From UBA1205 sp045598105 (lineage in GTDB: Bacteria; Bacteroidota; Bacteroidia; Bacteroidales; WCHB1-69), in the NCBI GenBank assembly GCA_045598105.1, contig JAZLLK010000098.1:1-33870 (forward strand): a stretch of 33,870 bases of DNA. Direction: 5' to 3'. The notes below the pieces were generated by a model. It was not told the DNA's origin. It did no database searches and was given only the letters and a program-made list of their open reading frames with translations. A program made the translations under genes and the position numbers. Positions within the stretch are counted from its first letter, which is position 1; each line of letters opens with the position of its first letter. This document shows positions 24,164 through 32,565 of this stretch, piece after piece.

Positions 24164-24171
24164 CAAAGGTA
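24164..24171 (-). promoter_or_regulatory. -7 promoter element of divIC-aroQ
   Basis: CAAAGGTA on the plus strand is TACCTTTG on the minus strand, 31 bases upstream of the ATG. Confidence 0.75.
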
Positions 24172-24308
24172 ATAATTTTTACTATATCAGGGCGTGATTA
24201 CGGGTGGAGTTTTTTTTATAAAAAAAAATATTGGGGTGATTTACTGATGATTGAGTGTGAATCGATATTTTTTTTGTAAAAATATGCGTATAATAAAAAA
24301 AAATGTTG

Positions 24309-24316
24309 TACCTTTG
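24309..24316 (+). promoter_or_regulatory. -7 promoter element of the CAU tRNA
   Basis: TACCTTTG, 28 bases before the tRNA 5' end. Confidence 0.72.
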
Positions 24317-24344
24317 CACTCTGAAAACGTCAAGGTAATTGACA

Positions 24345-24418
24345 GGTCCCTTAGCTCAGCTGGTTAGAGCATCTGACTCATAATCAGAGGGTCCTTGGTT
24401 CGAGCCCAAGAGGGACCA
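24345..24418 (+). tRNA. tRNA with anticodon CAU, probably tRNA-Ile2 (AUA-reading), alternatively elongator tRNA-Met
   Basis: Acceptor GGTCCCT pairs fully with AGGGACC; D-stem GCTC/GAGC; anticodon stem TCTGA/TCAGA with loop CTCATAA; T-loop TTCGAGC; discriminator A. The anticodon CAU fits Met, or Ile2 after TilS converts C34 to lysidine. C4-G69 and C5-G68 in the acceptor are determinants I recall for TilS recognition in E. coli tRNA-Ile2, whose acceptor (GGCCCCU) is very similar; E. coli elongator Met differs there. With the heavy ATA use in this genome, Ile2 is favoured but not proved. The CCA end is not encoded. Confidence 0.85.
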
Positions 24419-24422
24419 CAGC

Positions 24423-24451
24423 AAGCACTCACATGGTGAGTGCTTTTTTTT
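24423..24451 (+). terminator. Terminator after the CAU tRNA
   Basis: AAGCACTCAC (24423-24432), loop ATG, GTGAGTGCTT (24436-24445), then a T-run to 24451. The stem is perfect. Confidence 0.92.
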
Positions 24452-24882
24452 GTGTCATTATGCTCCCTATAAGCATTGCCGAAGTGCAAGAGAAAGCAGT
24501 GATAGAAAAAACATGTATTATAGATTGTATCGGGTAGAGAAGATGTGTGAAAAAAAATTTTAAATTTAATTTGTTCATAAGTTTTTGTATAAACATGTTT
24601 ACTATAAACCATTAAGTTGTGAATAATGTGATTGCAAGTAATATTTTGAGCCGAATATAAGGCTTGGAAGTTTAACTGTATGTATTTGAATTTTAGTTTG
24701 TTTGTGTATCCATGCGGGGGGGGGAAGCGGCAAAAATTGCGGGTAAATTCTGTGGTTGTTCATAACGTGTTCATAATTTTTTTTTTGTGCGAGTGTAACA
24801 AATAATGCTTCCCCTTCGTAAATGGAAAGAATAAAAAGCAAAAAAATATCATGAAGGTGGCTTTTGGTATTGAAAAAATGAT
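24452..24882. other. Non-coding leader region upstream of sprF/porP
   Basis: No credible gene is seen. It is AT-rich, with a run of nine G at 24716-24724 and a long T-run near 24780. The sprF promoter lies at its right end. Confidence 0.5.
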
Positions 24883-24890
24883 TATCTTTG
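24883..24890 (+). promoter_or_regulatory. -7 promoter element of sprF/porP
   Basis: TATCTTTG, with TTTG at 24863-24866 upstream. It overlaps the in-frame TTG at 24888, so translation must start later, at ATG 24912. Confidence 0.8.
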
Positions 24891-24911
24891 TGCGTTGAAA
24901 AAATTGGAAAT

Positions 24912-25937
24912 ATGTACGGGAAAAAAATAATAGGTTTTATAGTAATTTTGTTACTGTTTACACAGGGCAAGGTAGCTGCGCAAGATGTTCATTTTTCGCA
25001 GTTTTACGCGTGTCCTTTGTATTTAAATCCGGCCTTGGCAGGGTCGGCAGTGTGCCCTCGGGTGGGAGTAAATTATCGTCATCAGTGGCCATCAGTTTCC
25101 GGAAAATACACGTCATATGCTGCATCTTATGACCAACATTTTAATGCCATAGCCGGTGGTATAGGCGTTTTGTTTTTAGGCGACCGTGCTGCCAATGGTA
25201 CTATTAATACTAATGCTATAAGTTTTATATATTCCTTCAAGGTTGACTTGTCCCGTAAAGTGAGCATGCGATTAGGATTTCAGGCTACTTATCAGCAAAA
25301 GTCGCTTAATTATGATAAATGTACCTACGGCGATATGATAGATCCCAAGTATGGTTTTGTGTATGCCACTTCTGAAAATTTAGCCCGTTACACCAAGGGT
25401 GTAGCTGATTTTTCTGCAGGTTTGGTAGTATATTCTGATAATATATATGGTGGTATAGCAGTAAACCATTTTACCCAGCCTAAAGAGAGTTTCTTTGATG
25501 ATGGAGGTAAAGAAACACGTGTTCCGTTAAAGTTAACTGCTCATTTCGGAGGTAATTTTAACATTAAGCGTTATTTGAAAAAGTCCAAAACTTTTGGAGA
25601 TATGTCCTTATCACCTAATGTAATATTCCAATATCAAAACAAGGTGAGTGGCGGATATGCATATGCTACTATTAATTATGGTATGTATTTCACTTGTTAT
25701 CCTATGGTATTGGGTATGTGGTTCCGTCAGGGCTTTAAGAATCCTGATGCTTTAATATTTTTAGCAGGTATACATTATGAATTTTTAAAAATAGGCTATT
25801 CTTATGATTTTACTCTTCCGTCAGCCAAATTGGGCAAGCCTAATACCGGCGGTTCACATGAGGTATCGGCACAGTTTGATTTGCCGTGTCCGGTGAAAGC
25901 ACGTAGAGTAAGAAATATTAATTGTCCTAAATTTTAA
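24912..25937 (+). CDS. Type IX secretion system membrane protein, PorP/SprF family
   Basis: 341 residues from ATG 24912. A signal peptide (G-K-K-I-I-G-F-I-V-I-L-L-L-F-T-Q-G-K-V-A-A-Q) is followed by D-V-H-F-S-Q-F-Y-A-C-P-L-Y-L-N-P-A-L-A-G-S, the family hallmark. Further on are Y-R-H-Q-W-P and A-A-S-Y-D-Q-H-F, and alternating strands expected of an outer-membrane beta-barrel. PorP/SprF proteins work with PorE or with large surface adhesins in type IX secretion. Many genomes carry several paralogues, so I give no exact symbol. The next gene, 27 bases downstream, is the GldJ-like lipoprotein; they probably share the promoter at 24883. Confidence 0.9.
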   Translation: MYGKKIIGFIVILLLFTQGKVAAQDVHFSQFYACPLYLNPALAGSAVCPRVGVNYRHQWPSVSGKYTSYAASYDQHFNAIAGGIGVLFLGDRAANGTINTNAISFIYSFKVDLSRKVSMRLGFQATYQQKSLNYDKCTYGDMIDPKYGFVYATSENLARYTKGVADFSAGLVVYSDNIYGGIAVNHFTQPKESFFDDGGKETRVPLKLTAHFGGNFNIKRYLKKSKTFGDMSLSPNVIFQYQNKVSGGYAYATINYGMYFTCYPMVLGMWFRQGFKNPDALIFLAGIHYEFLKIGYSYDFTLPSAKLGKPNTGGSHEVSAQFDLPCPVKARRVRNINCPKF

Positions 25938-25964
25938 CACAGTAAATAATAAACTATATTATAT

Positions 25965-27461
25965 ATGAAGACCAAGAGATTTATTCAGGCATTGTTTATT
26001 GCAGGTATTGCTACTATAACAATGGTATCTTGTAAAAGTAAAGAAGTCTCTCACAGTACAGGGTGGGCTTATAATGATGCACGTAACGGCGGTTTTGAAA
26101 AAGCTGCTTTTCACGGTCAAATTACGGGTCCCGGTCTGGTATTTATAGAGGGCGGCCGTTTTACCATGGGTAGAGTGGAAGAAGATGTTATGAAAGATTG
26201 GGATAACTATCCCAGAACAGTTACCGTATCATCATTCTACATGGATGAGGGTGAAGTAACCAATTTTGATTATTTGGAATATTTGTATTGGTTAGAAAGA
26301 GTATATGTACCCGTAGATTTACAGTCGGTATATTATGCTGCGTTGCCCGATACCGCATGTTGGCGTCATAAATTGGCTTATAATGAGCCTATGGTAGATT
26401 ATTATTTAAGATATCCTGCCTATAGAGATTATCCGGTAGTAGGTGTATCGTGGGTACAGGCTACCAAATATTGTGCATGGAGAACTGACCGTGTAAACGA
26501 GCAAATATTAGTAGATCAGGGTTTAATTAACATGACTAACGAGCCTACCGCTGAAGGTCATTTTAATACCGAATCTTATTTATTATATCCTGATTATGAG
26601 CAGAATAGTGATCGCCGTTTACAATATATACTCACCGGTGAAGAACGTAATGCTAAAATGGAAGATGGTATATTATTGCCCAAATATCGTTTGCCGACAG
26701 AGGCCGAATGGGAATATGCTGCTCTTGGTTTAATAGGTAATACCTTAAGTGAACGAGTTTTAGACAGAAGAACATATCCTTGGAACGGTCAGGTAACCCG
26801 TACTGATGATAAAAAATACATGGGTAGTTATGTGTTGAATTCACGTAGAGCCAGAGGTGATTATATGGGCGTGGCAGGTGCTATTAATGATGCCAATACC
26901 TACACGGGTTCCACTTATGATTACTGGCCGAATGATTATGGCTTGTATAGCATGGCCGGCAATGTAGCCGAATGGGTAATGGATGTATATCGTCCTGTAA
27001 ACCATGATGACGTAAATGAATTAGATCCTTTTAGAGGTAATGTATATGAAACTGTAAAGGTTTTGGATGATGGTACTGTAGAGGACCGTGACGAAGAAGG
27101 TAATGTTCCCATGGTTCCTGTATCAGATTTTAAAAATGACAGACGTAGAAATTATCGTTCAGCCAATAATATTAACTTTTTGGATGGTGACTGGTCGTCA
27201 AGTTTGGATATGGATGGAGACTCATGGACCAGACAGAATAACAACAATTCTACCGTACATATGTATGATAAGAATGAGTATCCCAGAGGTAATTATTCAT
27301 TGGTAGCTGATAATGCCAGAGTAGTAAAAGGCGGTTCTTGGGCTGACATTCATTACTATGCATCTCCCGGAAACAGAAGATACTTAGACCAAAATGAATC
27401 GGCATGCTACATAGGTTTCCGTTGTGCTATGACTCGTTTAGGCAGTCAGTCAGTTAAATAG
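25965..27461 (+). CDS. gldJ: Gliding motility / type IX secretion lipoprotein GldJ
   Basis: 498 residues. It is a lipoprotein: a hydrophobic signal ending M-V-S-C with lipid-modified Cys23. The body has the formylglycine-generating-enzyme (sulfatase-modifying factor) fold: F-I-E-G-G-R-F-T-M-G, Y-R-L-P-T-E-A-E-W-E-Y-A, M-A-G-N-V-A-E-W-V, and near the end V-K-G-G-S-W-A-D and G-F-R-C-A-M. T-G-W-A-Y-N-D-x-R-N-G-G-F-E near the start, A-L-P-D-T-A-C-W-R, and Y-P-V-V-G-V-S-W-V-Q-A match GldJ better than the paralogue GldK/PorK, as I remember the families. GldJ is needed for gliding and for stability of the secretion ring. No gldL, gldM or gldN follows, which also fits GldJ. Downstream is a strong terminator, then murF. 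Confidence 0.82.
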   Translation: MKTKRFIQALFIAGIATITMVSCKSKEVSHSTGWAYNDARNGGFEKAAFHGQITGPGLVFIEGGRFTMGRVEEDVMKDWDNYPRTVTVSSFYMDEGEVTNFDYLEYLYWLERVYVPVDLQSVYYAALPDTACWRHKLAYNEPMVDYYLRYPAYRDYPVVGVSWVQATKYCAWRTDRVNEQILVDQGLINMTNEPTAEGHFNTESYLLYPDYEQNSDRRLQYILTGEERNAKMEDGILLPKYRLPTEAEWEYAALGLIGNTLSERVLDRRTYPWNGQVTRTDDKKYMGSYVLNSRRARGDYMGVAGAINDANTYTGSTYDYWPNDYGLYSMAGNVAEWVMDVYRPVNHDDVNELDPFRGNVYETVKVLDDGTVEDRDEEGNVPMVPVSDFKNDRRRNYRSANNINFLDGDWSSSLDMDGDSWTRQNNNNSTVHMYDKNEYPRGNYSLVADNARVVKGGSWADIHYYASPGNRRYLDQNESACYIGFRCAMTRLGSQSVK

Positions 27462-27489
27462 TTTATTATGAATTTTTAATCATATACAT

Positions 27490-27518
27490 AAAAAACCCCC
27501 ATTTATTGGGGGTTTTTT
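27490..27518. terminator. Bidirectional terminator between gldJ and murF
   Basis: AAAAAACCCCC (27490-27500), 7-nt loop, GGGGGTTTTTT (27508-27518). It is symmetrical, so it could also act on the other strand. The murF ATG is only 22 bases further on. Confidence 0.9.
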
Positions 27519-27540
27519 GCTTTAAAATAAAATAGTCGGT

Positions 27541-28833
27541 ATGAATATTCAGGATATATATCATCTCTATTTACAATGTAAAAGTGTGTGTACTGATACC
27601 CGCCGGTTGGAGGCCGGGTGTATGTTTTTTTGCCTGAAGGGCGAAAATTTTAATGGTAATAAATTTGCGAATGACGCTATAAAGCAGGGTGCACAATATG
27701 TGGTTATAGATGAGGCAGAGTATGCCATAGAAGGTAAAACTATATTGGTAGATAATGTGTTAGAAACATTGCAGGCTTTGGCTCAGTATCATCGTAAACA
27801 GTTACATATACCGGTAATAGGCGTAACCGGCACCAATGGTAAAACTACTACCAAGGAATTGTTATATGCGGTATTGAGTAGAAAATATAAGGTAGTAGCC
27901 ACGCAGGGCAACCTTAATAACCACATAGGCGTGCCACTCACATTATTGGGTATTAATGCACATGCCACCCAGTTAGCCATAGTGGAAATGGGGGCTAATC
28001 ATAGAGGTGAAATAGCCCAATTATGTGAAATGTCGCGTCCTAATTACGGAATTATTACCAATATAGGTAAGGCTCACATAGAGGGTTTTGGTTCGGTGGA
28101 AGGTATAATAGAAACCAAGCGTGCATTATATGATTACGTTATAAAGGTGAATGGTACATTATTTGTAAATAATTGTGATGATTTGCTTATGCAGTTGGCA
28201 CAAAATTGTACTTGTCTTACTTATGGTAGCAGTAAGGATGCCGACGTGGTAGGGGTGTGCAATACCAAAAAGATGTATATGACATTCAAGTTGCCACAGT
28301 TTAACCGTACCATATCCACTCAGCTTACGGGTAGTTATAATTTTAATAATGCCATGGCTGCTGTGGCAGCGGGTTTACATTTTGGTGTAGATGTTGAAGA
28401 TATAGTATATGCACTTATATCCTATCAGCCTGCCAATAATCGTTCGCAGGTGGAAAGTATAGGCAGTTACACTGTAATAGTAGATGCATATAATGCCAAT
28501 CCTTCCAGTATGTATGCCGCTATTACCAATATGTGCGGGCTCAAGGCCGACAATAAGGTGGTAATACTGGGAGCCATGCGGGAGTTAGGTGCCGAAAGTG
28601 AAGCCGAGCATGAGAAGGTGGTGCAAATGGTACGTGATAATGCTATAGATCAGGTTTATTTTTATGGCAATGAATATGAGCATACCACAGCGGATGCTAA
28701 GGATGTGTATATTGATTTTGATGCTATGGCACAGTCTATAATGCATACCTTAAAACCTAATTCCACCATATTGTTAAAGGGGTCACGTTCTATGAAAATG
28801 GAGCGGGTGCTGGAGGTGCTTAAACATGAATAA
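27541..28833 (+). CDS. murF: UDP-N-acetylmuramoyl-tripeptide--D-alanyl-D-alanine ligase
   Basis: 430 residues, full length. It adds D-Ala-D-Ala to UDP-MurNAc-tripeptide, the last cytoplasmic step before lipid I. Mur ligase signatures: S-x-D-T-R near residue 20 (C-T-D-T-R-R), the ATP loop G-V-T-G-T-N-G-K-T-T-T at 94-104, N-N-x-x-G-V-P-L-T-L-L, and V-E-M-G-A-N-H in the central domain, then D-A-Y-N-A-N-P-S-S-M at the start of the third domain, typical of MurF. Its stop overlaps the anmK start by eight bases, so murF-anmK-murB are translationally coupled. No promoter is visible between the upstream terminator and the start. Confidence 0.96.
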   Translation: MNIQDIYHLYLQCKSVCTDTRRLEAGCMFFCLKGENFNGNKFANDAIKQGAQYVVIDEAEYAIEGKTILVDNVLETLQALAQYHRKQLHIPVIGVTGTNGKTTTKELLYAVLSRKYKVVATQGNLNNHIGVPLTLLGINAHATQLAIVEMGANHRGEIAQLCEMSRPNYGIITNIGKAHIEGFGSVEGIIETKRALYDYVIKVNGTLFVNNCDDLLMQLAQNCTCLTYGSSKDADVVGVCNTKKMYMTFKLPQFNRTISTQLTGSYNFNNAMAAVAAGLHFGVDVEDIVYALISYQPANNRSQVESIGSYTVIVDAYNANPSSMYAAITNMCGLKADNKVVILGAMRELGAESEAEHEKVVQMVRDNAIDQVYFYGNEYEHTTADAKDVYIDFDAMAQSIMHTLKPNSTILLKGSRSMKMERVLEVLKHE

Positions 28834-29893
28834 GGTATATAAGGTAATAGGGGTAATGTCAGGAACATCCATGGATGGCATGGATTTGGCGTATTGCAGA
28901 ATATGGAAGAATAATAGTGGACAATGGCAATATGACATACCGCAGGCATGCACCTATGCCTATAGTGATGAATGGAAAAGCCGGCTAGCCGGTGTCGCGG
29001 CATTTGTGGCGGAGCAGTATGCTGTTACTCACGTGGATTATGGTCATTTATTAGGGCAAACCATACGTAAGTTTGTACAGGAAAATAATATAGAAGCCGA
29101 TTTTGTGGCATCGCACGGGCACACTGTATTCCATCAGCCGGAGCGTAAGTTTACGGCACAAATAGGTGATGGGGCAGCCATAGCTGCCGAGTGTGGCATG
29201 CCGGTAGTGTGTGATTTTAGGACTATGGATGTGGCTTGTGGCGGGCAGGGAGCCCCATTGGTACCCATAGGAGATGACCATTTGTTTAAAACATACGATT
29301 ATTGTATTAATATAGGGGGCATAATGAACATATCCTATAGGCAGGGAAACAATCGGTATGCTTATGATATATGTCCGGCCAATATGGGACTCAATTTTTT
29401 TGCGGAGCAAAAAGGTAAGCCTTATGATAAGGATGGCCTGTGGGCACAAAGCGGCGAGTGTAACGAGCCGCTGTTGAAGGAATTGAATAGTTTGGACTAT
29501 TATAGCCGGCCTTATCCCAAGTCATTGGGCAGAGAGTGGTTTGAACAGCAGTTTTTGCCGGTGATAAATAAATATAATGTTAATGTAGAGAGTGTTATGA
29601 ATACTTTGTGCCATCATATGGCCTATCAGCTGGCACAAGTGGTAAAAGAAGGACGGGTGTTACTCACCGGTGGAGGTGCTAAAAATAAGTATGTGGTACA
29701 ATTGTATAAACAATATATGCCTCGGGTGAAATTTGAAGTGCCTGATGAGCGTATTATAGATTATAAAGAAGCTCTGATATTTGCTTTTTTGGGAGTGTTA
29801 AGGTATTTGCAGCAGCCTAACTGTATTAAAGAAGTAACAGGGGCTACATGCAATGTGGTAGGAGGAGCTATATATTATCATAAAAATATATGA
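28826..29893 (+). CDS. anmK: Anhydro-N-acetylmuramic acid kinase
   Basis: 355 residues, usual length. It phosphorylates and opens 1,6-anhydro-MurNAc to MurNAc-6-phosphate during peptidoglycan recycling. G-V-M-S-G-T-S-M-D-G at residues 9-18 is the ATP phosphate-binding signature. A-S-H-G-H-T-V-F-H, G-D-G-A-A-I-A and D-F-R near residue 135 are standard, as is N-I-G-G-I-M-N-I-S, followed by L-T-G-G-G-A-K-N at the second nucleotide site. Overlaps at both ends (8 bases with murF, 4 with murB) show a tight operon that joins peptidoglycan synthesis with recycling. Confidence 0.95.
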   Translation: MNKVYKVIGVMSGTSMDGMDLAYCRIWKNNSGQWQYDIPQACTYAYSDEWKSRLAGVAAFVAEQYAVTHVDYGHLLGQTIRKFVQENNIEADFVASHGHTVFHQPERKFTAQIGDGAAIAAECGMPVVCDFRTMDVACGGQGAPLVPIGDDHLFKTYDYCINIGGIMNISYRQGNNRYAYDICPANMGLNFFAEQKGKPYDKDGLWAQSGECNEPLLKELNSLDYYSRPYPKSLGREWFEQQFLPVINKYNVNVESVMNTLCHHMAYQLAQVVKEGRVLLTGGGAKNKYVVQLYKQYMPRVKFEVPDERIIDYKEALIFAFLGVLRYLQQPNCIKEVTGATCNVVGGAIYYHKNI

Positions 29894-30894
29894 AGATAAG
29901 TAAAGATGTATTATTGAAGCCATATACCACTTTTGGAGTAGAAGCTTATGCCGATACAGTGGTAGAAATAGAAAATGAAGAAGAGTTGCCGGCATTTTTT
30001 GCTTCGGAATATGCACAGGTGCCATATATGTTCATAGGTGATGGCAGCAATTTACTTTTTGTGCGTGACTATAAAGGAACTCTGGTAAAAATGCAGACCA
30101 AGGGCATAGTGAAGGTAGCCGAAAATGGGCGGCAGGTAATTATAGCTGCCAAGGCCGGAGAGGTATGGGATGATATGGTGCAATACAGCCTGGCTCACGG
30201 CTGGTACGGATTGGAGAATTTGGCCATAATACCAGGTAAGGTAGGTAGCAGTGCGGTGCAAAATATAGGTGCTTATGGTTGTGAAGTAAAGGATTTTATA
30301 CAAGAGGTACATGCTTATGAAATAGCTACAGGTAATAATGTGATTTTCAGTAGAGAAGCATGCGAATACGATTATAGGGATAGTGTATTTAAGCATAAAT
30401 TAAAGGGAAAATATGTTATCACCGAGGTGTTATATGCTTTATTAACGGTACCTGTGGTGAATATACAATATGAAGATGTAAAAAAACGACTGGAGCAGGA
30501 GTCCGCCGTTACTCCGCAGCATGTGTACAATGTGGTGGCTCAAATAAGAAAAGAAAAATTGCCCGACCCTGCCGTAACAGGCAATGCCGGCAGTTTTTTC
30601 AAAAATCCCGTTATACCCGTAAGTAAGTATAATAAGTTGAAGGAGGTGTATGACCTTAAAATGTATCCTGTATCGGATGATACGTGTAAGGTGCCGGCTG
30701 CACAGCTTATTACATTGTGTGGATGGAAAGGTCGGCGTGTAGGCGAGGTAGGTGTGCATACGCAACAAGCTCTGGTGCTTGTAAACTATGGCAAGGGTAG
30801 TGGGGCCGATGTGTTACGTATGGCTATGCAGATACAGGCCGATGTGAAAGAAAAATTCGATATAGATATACAAATGGAAGTTAATATAATATAA
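29890..30894 (+). CDS. murB: UDP-N-acetylenolpyruvoylglucosamine reductase
   Basis: 334 residues. It is an FAD enzyme that reduces UDP-GlcNAc-enolpyruvate to UDP-MurNAc with NADPH. The N-terminus T-T-F-G-V-E-A matches the family. I-G-D-G-S-N-L-L-F at 49-57 and the flavin loop I-P-G-K-V-G-S-S-A-V-Q-N-I-G-A-Y-G at 114-130 are intact. Y-R-D-S-V-F-K at 162-168 contains the active-site Arg. G-N-A-G-S-F-F-K-N-P at 231-240 carries the proton-donating Ser235. The presence of the YR-D-S loop and C-terminal extension indicates the type I (E. coli-like) enzyme. The ATG overlaps the anmK stop by four bases. Confidence 0.96.
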   Translation: MKISKDVLLKPYTTFGVEAYADTVVEIENEEELPAFFASEYAQVPYMFIGDGSNLLFVRDYKGTLVKMQTKGIVKVAENGRQVIIAAKAGEVWDDMVQYSLAHGWYGLENLAIIPGKVGSSAVQNIGAYGCEVKDFIQEVHAYEIATGNNVIFSREACEYDYRDSVFKHKLKGKYVITEVLYALLTVPVVNIQYEDVKKRLEQESAVTPQHVYNVVAQIRKEKLPDPAVTGNAGSFFKNPVIPVSKYNKLKEVYDLKMYPVSDDTCKVPAAQLITLCGWKGRRVGEVGVHTQQALVLVNYGKGSGADVLRMAMQIQADVKEKFDIDIQMEVNII

Positions 30895-30899
30895 AGATT

Positions 30900-32555
30900 A
30901 TGATAGAAATTATATGTACTAATAATAATGTAAGAAAATGCGTGCCCAGTGGCATGACTTTGTTAGACTTGGCCAAGGAATTCAATGTGAAATCAGAATA
31001 TGATATATTGGGAGCTAAGGTGAATAATAAAATTAAAAGCCTGAATTATGAGCTGTATCATAATAAGGTAGTTACCTTTATAGATGCCACTGACGCGGCA
31101 GGAAGAGCCATGTATGAGCGTTCATTGTATTTTTTGCTCTACAAGGCTGTAAAAGATATTTTTCCTGAAGAGGATATAGAAATACAACATTCCATATCGG
31201 GAGGTAAGTTTTGTGAATTTGTAAATGCTAATTTTACCGTTACCGATGAGGTGGTAGATAAGTTACGCAGGCGTATGGGCCAATTGGTGGCTGATGATAT
31301 ACCCATAGTACGTAATATGGTGCTTACCAATGAAGCTGTGGATTTGTATCATAAAAATGAGATGTATGATAAGGAAAAATTACTTAAAAACCGTCCTTTT
31401 TTCTACACTTCAGTGTATGGTATAGATAAAACCATCAATTACTTTTATGGTTGTTTGGTACCTTCTACCGGATATTTAAAATACTATGAAATAGTAAAAT
31501 ATGAAAACGGTATATTGTTGCAAATGCCGTCAAGGTATGTACCCAATAAGCTCAACAGCATAAAAAAATCGCCTAAATTGTTCAATGTATTTAAGGAATA
31601 CAAGGAATGGGTGAAAATAATAGAAGCTCCGTATGTGGGTGATATTAATGAAATGGTAAAAAACGGGAAGGCATCGGAAATAGTATTACTTTCCGAGGCC
31701 TTACACGAGAAGAAACTCACCTATATAGCTGATGAAATTAAGGCCAAAGAGGGGGTGAAAATGGTGCTTATAAGCGGGCCATCGTCTTCAGGAAAAACCA
31801 CTACCTGTCGTCGTTTGTCGGTACAGTTAGGTGTGTTAGGATTTCGTCCTGTGCAGTTGTCGGTAGATAATTACTTTGTGGAACGTGAAAAAACGCCATT
31901 GGATGAAAACGGGAATTATGATTTTGAACATATTAATGCCATAGATTTGGATTTGTTCAATCAGCATTTGCAGGATTTGGTGAATGGTAAAGAAATAGAT
32001 GTACCCACCTTTGATTTTCAGGAAGGTAAAAAAATATGGAAGGGTGATAAACTGAAAATGGACAGCAAATCCATATTGGTAATAGAGGGCATACATTGTT
32101 TGAATCCTATGCTTACACAGAGTATAGCAGCCGGTCAGTCGTATAAGGTATTTGTATCGGCACTTACCTCTTTGGCCGTGGATAGGCATAATCCTATACA
32201 TTCCAATGATAACCGACTTATACGCAGAATAGTACGTGATTATAATTATAGGGGTTATTCGGCAGAAGATACCATTAATCGCTGGCCCAGCGTACGCAAG
32301 GGAGAAGAGCGTTGGATATTCCCGTTCCAGGAAAATGCCGATGTTATGTTTAATTCGTCTATGTTATGTGAATTAAGTTTGTTAAAAAAGCATGCCATGC
32401 CTATATTGAATCAGGTGTCGGAGTTGTCGCCTGATTTCACGGAGGCATATCGTTTAAGAAAATTGTTAGGGTATTTTGCCGGTATAGATGACAGCAATGT
32501 GCCTCATTATTCCATATTGCGTGAATTTTTTGGCGGAAGTATATTCTCCTATTAA
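30900..32555 (+). CDS. Nucleoside (uridine-kinase-like) kinase with N-terminal TGS and ThrRS-like editing-type domain
   Basis: 551 residues, five bases after murB. There are three parts. Residues 1-65 form a TGS-like domain (P-S-G-M-T-L-L-D-L-A-K-E-F). A region to about residue 210 resembles the second additional domain of threonyl-tRNA synthetase (R-S-L-Y-F-L-L-Y-K-A-V-K-D-I-F). A phosphoribulokinase/uridine-kinase domain has the P-loop G-P-S-S-S-G-K-T-T at 293-301, then D-N-Y-F and D-F-E-H-I-N-A-I-D. This fusion is known in Bacteroidota and some Firmicutes and is usually annotated nucleoside or uridine kinase; the true substrate is uncertain. The TGS part may bind RNA or a ribosome-linked ligand; that is inference. 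Confidence 0.86.
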   Translation: MIEIICTNNNVRKCVPSGMTLLDLAKEFNVKSEYDILGAKVNNKIKSLNYELYHNKVVTFIDATDAAGRAMYERSLYFLLYKAVKDIFPEEDIEIQHSISGGKFCEFVNANFTVTDEVVDKLRRRMGQLVADDIPIVRNMVLTNEAVDLYHKNEMYDKEKLLKNRPFFYTSVYGIDKTINYFYGCLVPSTGYLKYYEIVKYENGILLQMPSRYVPNKLNSIKKSPKLFNVFKEYKEWVKIIEAPYVGDINEMVKNGKASEIVLLSEALHEKKLTYIADEIKAKEGVKMVLISGPSSSGKTTTCRRLSVQLGVLGFRPVQLSVDNYFVEREKTPLDENGNYDFEHINAIDLDLFNQHLQDLVNGKEIDVPTFDFQEGKKIWKGDKLKMDSKSILVIEGIHCLNPMLTQSIAAGQSYKVFVSALTSLAVDRHNPIHSNDNRLIRRIVRDYNYRGYSAEDTINRWPSVRKGEERWIFPFQENADVMFNSSMLCELSLLKKHAMPILNQVSELSPDFTEAYRLRKLLGYFAGIDDSNVPHYSILREFFGGSIFSY

Positions 32556-32565
32556 TATATAAAGT

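Noticed and set aside
24888..24911. TTG start for the SprF/PorP gene
   Set aside because: It overlaps the -7 element TATCTTTG, and the signal peptide begins properly at ATG 24912.
24602..24970. 122-codon minus-strand frame across the sprF leader
   Set aside because: It runs through the promoter region and the G9 tract, has no family and no start signals, and its composition is random.
25965..27461. Assignment as GldK/PorK
   Set aside because: It shares the same fold, but the N-terminal T-G-W-x-Y-N-D-x-R-N-G-G-F-E, the A-L-P-D-T-x-x-W-R segment and the lack of gldLMN fit GldJ better. I keep GldK as an alternative.
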